A DNA stretch of 64,000 nt, taken from assembly GCA_051861445.1 (NCBI GenBank), contig JBHYCS010000005.1:123302-187301 (forward strand). Reading direction: 5' to 3'. A program made the position numbers and the translations under genes. This stretch comes from Parasediminibacterium sp051861445 (lineage in GTDB: Bacteria > Bacteroidota > Bacteroidia > Chitinophagales > Chitinophagaceae). Positions within the stretch are counted from its first letter, which is position 1, and each line of letters starts with the position of its first letter. The notes under the pieces are model-generated. The model was given only the letters and a program-made list of their open reading frames with translations, was not told where the DNA came from and did no database searches. Shown piece by piece: positions 62,532-64,000 of this stretch.

Positions 62532-63818
62532 TTACTTTTTTGCTTGTTTTAACTTGGCATAATCTACTACCAGATTACAAAACGCTTTAACACCTACATA
62601 CAGTTTGCTATCATCAATATAAAAATCAGGTGTATGGTGTGGGGCTGCTTTTGTAACATCGGTATTTACTGGCATTCCTCCCAAGAAGAAGAAAAATGCA
62701 GGTGCTTTTTCACCATAAAACGAAAAATCTTCGGCACCAGTTGTCCAATCACCAGCTTTTACATTGTTTTTTCCGGCTGCTTTTTCTAAACTAGGCAACA
62801 TCATGGTTACCAATTCAGGATTGTTGTAAGTAACCAATGTTTTGGTATCTATTTCTATTGTTGCTGTAGCTCCACTAGCTTCTGCAATTTTGCTAGCCGT
62901 TAATTTTATTTTTTCATGTACTTCTTTTTGCATTTTACTATCCAATGTTCTAATAGTGCCATTCATTACCAACTCTTCTGGAATAATATTGCTGCGTACA
63001 CCACTGTTTATTTTACCTACAGAAATTACTACCGGTGCTTTGGTTAATTCCGATTGTCTGCTCACAATGGTTTGCAATCCATTAATAATTTGTGCAGCTA
63101 CTGTTATAGGGTCTATACCTGCCCAAGGTTGAGAACCATGTGTTTGTTTCCCTTTTACTTTTATGGTAAACCAATCGCTGCTAGCCATTGTTGCACCACT
63201 TGTATATTTAATGATGCCTATTTCTGTTTGTGAGTTAATATGTAAGCCAAAAATTACGTCTACTTTAGGCTGATCCATTATACCTTCTTTAATCATTAGG
63301 GGTGCTCCACCTTCTTCACCTGTGGGTGGACCTTCTTCTGCTGGCTGAAAAATAAACACAATTGTTCCTGCTAATTGTGCTTGCATTTTTTTAAGTGCAA
63401 CGGCTGTACCTAACAAAATAGCCACATGACTATCATGACCGCAAGCATGCATTACACCTACTTTTTGTTGTTCATATACACTTTCTTCTTTCGATGCAAA
63501 AGCAAGCGGTACTCTTTCTGTTACAGGTAATGCGTCCATATCTGCACGTAAAGCAATTACAGGCCCAGGTAATGCACCTTTTAAAATACCCACAACACCC
63601 GTTTTCGCAATACCTGTTTTGGTTTCGATACCCAATTTTTGTAATTGCTGAGCTATAAAAGCAGCTGTTTTAAATTCTCTGTTAGATAATTCAGGGTATT
63701 GGTGTAAATGTCTACGCCAAGCAATTACCGAATCATTGGTCTGAGCCACAATTTGATCTATGTTTTGGGCAGAACAATAAGTAGTGATGATACAGCAAAA
63801 GGCAAAAACAAATTTCAT
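62532..63818 (-). CDS. M20-family amidohydrolase (N-acyl-amino-acid hydrolase type), secreted
   Basis: The 428-residue protein has a signal peptide (about 1-17, YCSA-Q), unlike cytosolic relatives. Metal-binding motifs: GVMHACGHDSHVAILLGTAV (Cys126, His128) and FQPAEEGPPTGEEGGAPLMI (Glu pair). The C-terminal GDWTTGAEDFSFYGEKAPAF holds the last ligand region. It would cleave N-acyl or dipeptide-like amides in the periplasm. The exact substrate (aminoacyl, indole-3-acetyl-amino acid, hippurate-like) cannot be decided. It is convergent with the DUF5103 gene. Confidence 0.92.
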   Translation of the reverse strand: MKFVFAFCCIITTYCSAQNIDQIVAQTNDSVIAWRRHLHQYPELSNREFKTAAFIAQQLQKLGIETKTGIAKTGVVGILKGALPGPVIALRADMDALPVTERVPLAFASKEESVYEQQKVGVMHACGHDSHVAILLGTAVALKKMQAQLAGTIVFIFQPAEEGPPTGEEGGAPLMIKEGIMDQPKVDVIFGLHINSQTEIGIIKYTSGATMASSDWFTIKVKGKQTHGSQPWAGIDPITVAAQIINGLQTIVSRQSELTKAPVVISVGKINSGVRSNIIPEELVMNGTIRTLDSKMQKEVHEKIKLTASKIAEASGATATIEIDTKTLVTYNNPELVTMMLPSLEKAAGKNNVKAGDWTTGAEDFSFYGEKAPAFFFFLGGMPVNTDVTKAAPHHTPDFYIDDSKLYVGVKAFCNLVVDYAKLKQAKK

Positions 63819-63933
63819 AATCAGCAGTTTTATCTGCTCAATTTACAGGATATTCTTTACAAAAAATGGGATAATTCTATTGCAGATAGCAGACCAATAA
63901 GCGTAAATACTTTTTTATGTAGTCAGCAATAGT

Positions 63934-63957
63934 AATGCTATTCAGCTGCAGTGGCGT
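63934..63957. repeat. Degenerate copy E of the interspersed repeat
   Basis: TGCTATTCAGCTGC followed by GTGGCGT matches the reverse complement of copy C (TGCTATTCAGCTGCCGTTGC) in its first 14 bases and most of the next few, then diverges. It lies in the terminal stretch 63819-64000, where nothing else is visible. Confidence 0.55.
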
Positions 63958-64000
63958 TTTCTATGGTTTTTCCAAATTATTATTGATAGATATAGTTTTG

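Overview
The window is a low-GC stretch of a Bacteroidota chromosome, most likely from the order Chitinophagales (Chitinophagaceae-like). The phylum call rests on a type IX secretion (T9SS) cargo with a C-terminal gliding/type B sorting domain next to a PorP/SprF protein, an HU-CCDC81-type membrane protein, a sigma factor paired with a membrane-anchored beta-barrel protein, SprB-like repeats, and promoters of the Bacteroidota form TTTG-N19/20-TAnnTTTG. The finer placement is inference. I see no rRNA, tRNA, CRISPR array, prophage or intact insertion sequence. Several genes (recG, waaA, the sigma factor) have no in-frame ATG where the family start should be and appear to begin with TTG.

Layout. 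1-8.1 kb (+): a 5'-truncated TPR protein, an outer-membrane barrel protein with a polybasic segment, a membrane-anchored HU-like protein, a methyltransferase and recG. 8.2-13.0 kb (+): a T9SS type B cargo overlapping its PorP/SprF partner. 13.0-23.9 kb (mostly -): ccmB, tdk, a hypothetical protein, waaA, hpt, a glucosaminidase/LysM cell-wall enzyme, an O-methyltransferase, a Na+/solute symporter, a 2-oxoacid dehydrogenase E2 with a very long linker, and cinA. 24-28.8 kb: dacB (+), then (-) an ECF-like sigma factor, an inner-membrane-anchored protein ending in a barrel, a cytochrome-like lipoprotein and a MORN-type secreted protein. 29-49.6 kb (-): gltB-gltD and the complete branched-chain amino acid (BCAA) pathway in the order leuA-leuC-leuD-leuB-[leader/attenuator]-ilvE-ilvD-(TonB_C protein)-(ORF6N protein)-ilvB-ilvN-ilvC-ilvA. 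49.8-64 kb: a helical-repeat hypothetical protein, hppD, purK, an amino acid permease, a LytS/LytTR two-component pair, a His-rich membrane protein, a YHS lipoprotein, a methyltransferase, a DUF5103 protein and an M20 amidohydrolase.

The strongest regulatory discovery is in the 360-bp gap between leuB and ilvE. It holds a promoter, a 34-codon leader peptide with a run of ten Ile/Val codons, a 1:2 hairpin right after those codons, a possible 2:3 antiterminator, and a perfect 10-bp GC-rich terminator followed by a U-run just before ilvE. This is a complete ribosome-mediated attenuator by reading. A near-perfect 35-bp palindrome overlaps its promoter. leuA has a separate consensus promoter. About 80-bp interspersed repeats sharing a GTTGAAGTGTGCGACGC core sit in four intergenic gaps of the BCAA cluster in both orientations, with a degenerate fifth copy at the right edge.

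Together the genes give BCAA synthesis from threonine and pyruvate (IlvA, IlvBN, IlvC, IlvD, IlvE, LeuABCD), with glutamate for the final transamination supplied by GltBD encoded just downstream. The rest is envelope biogenesis (waaA, dacB, glucosaminidase, barrels, T9SS), DNA repair (recG), and nucleotide salvage or synthesis (tdk, hpt, purK).
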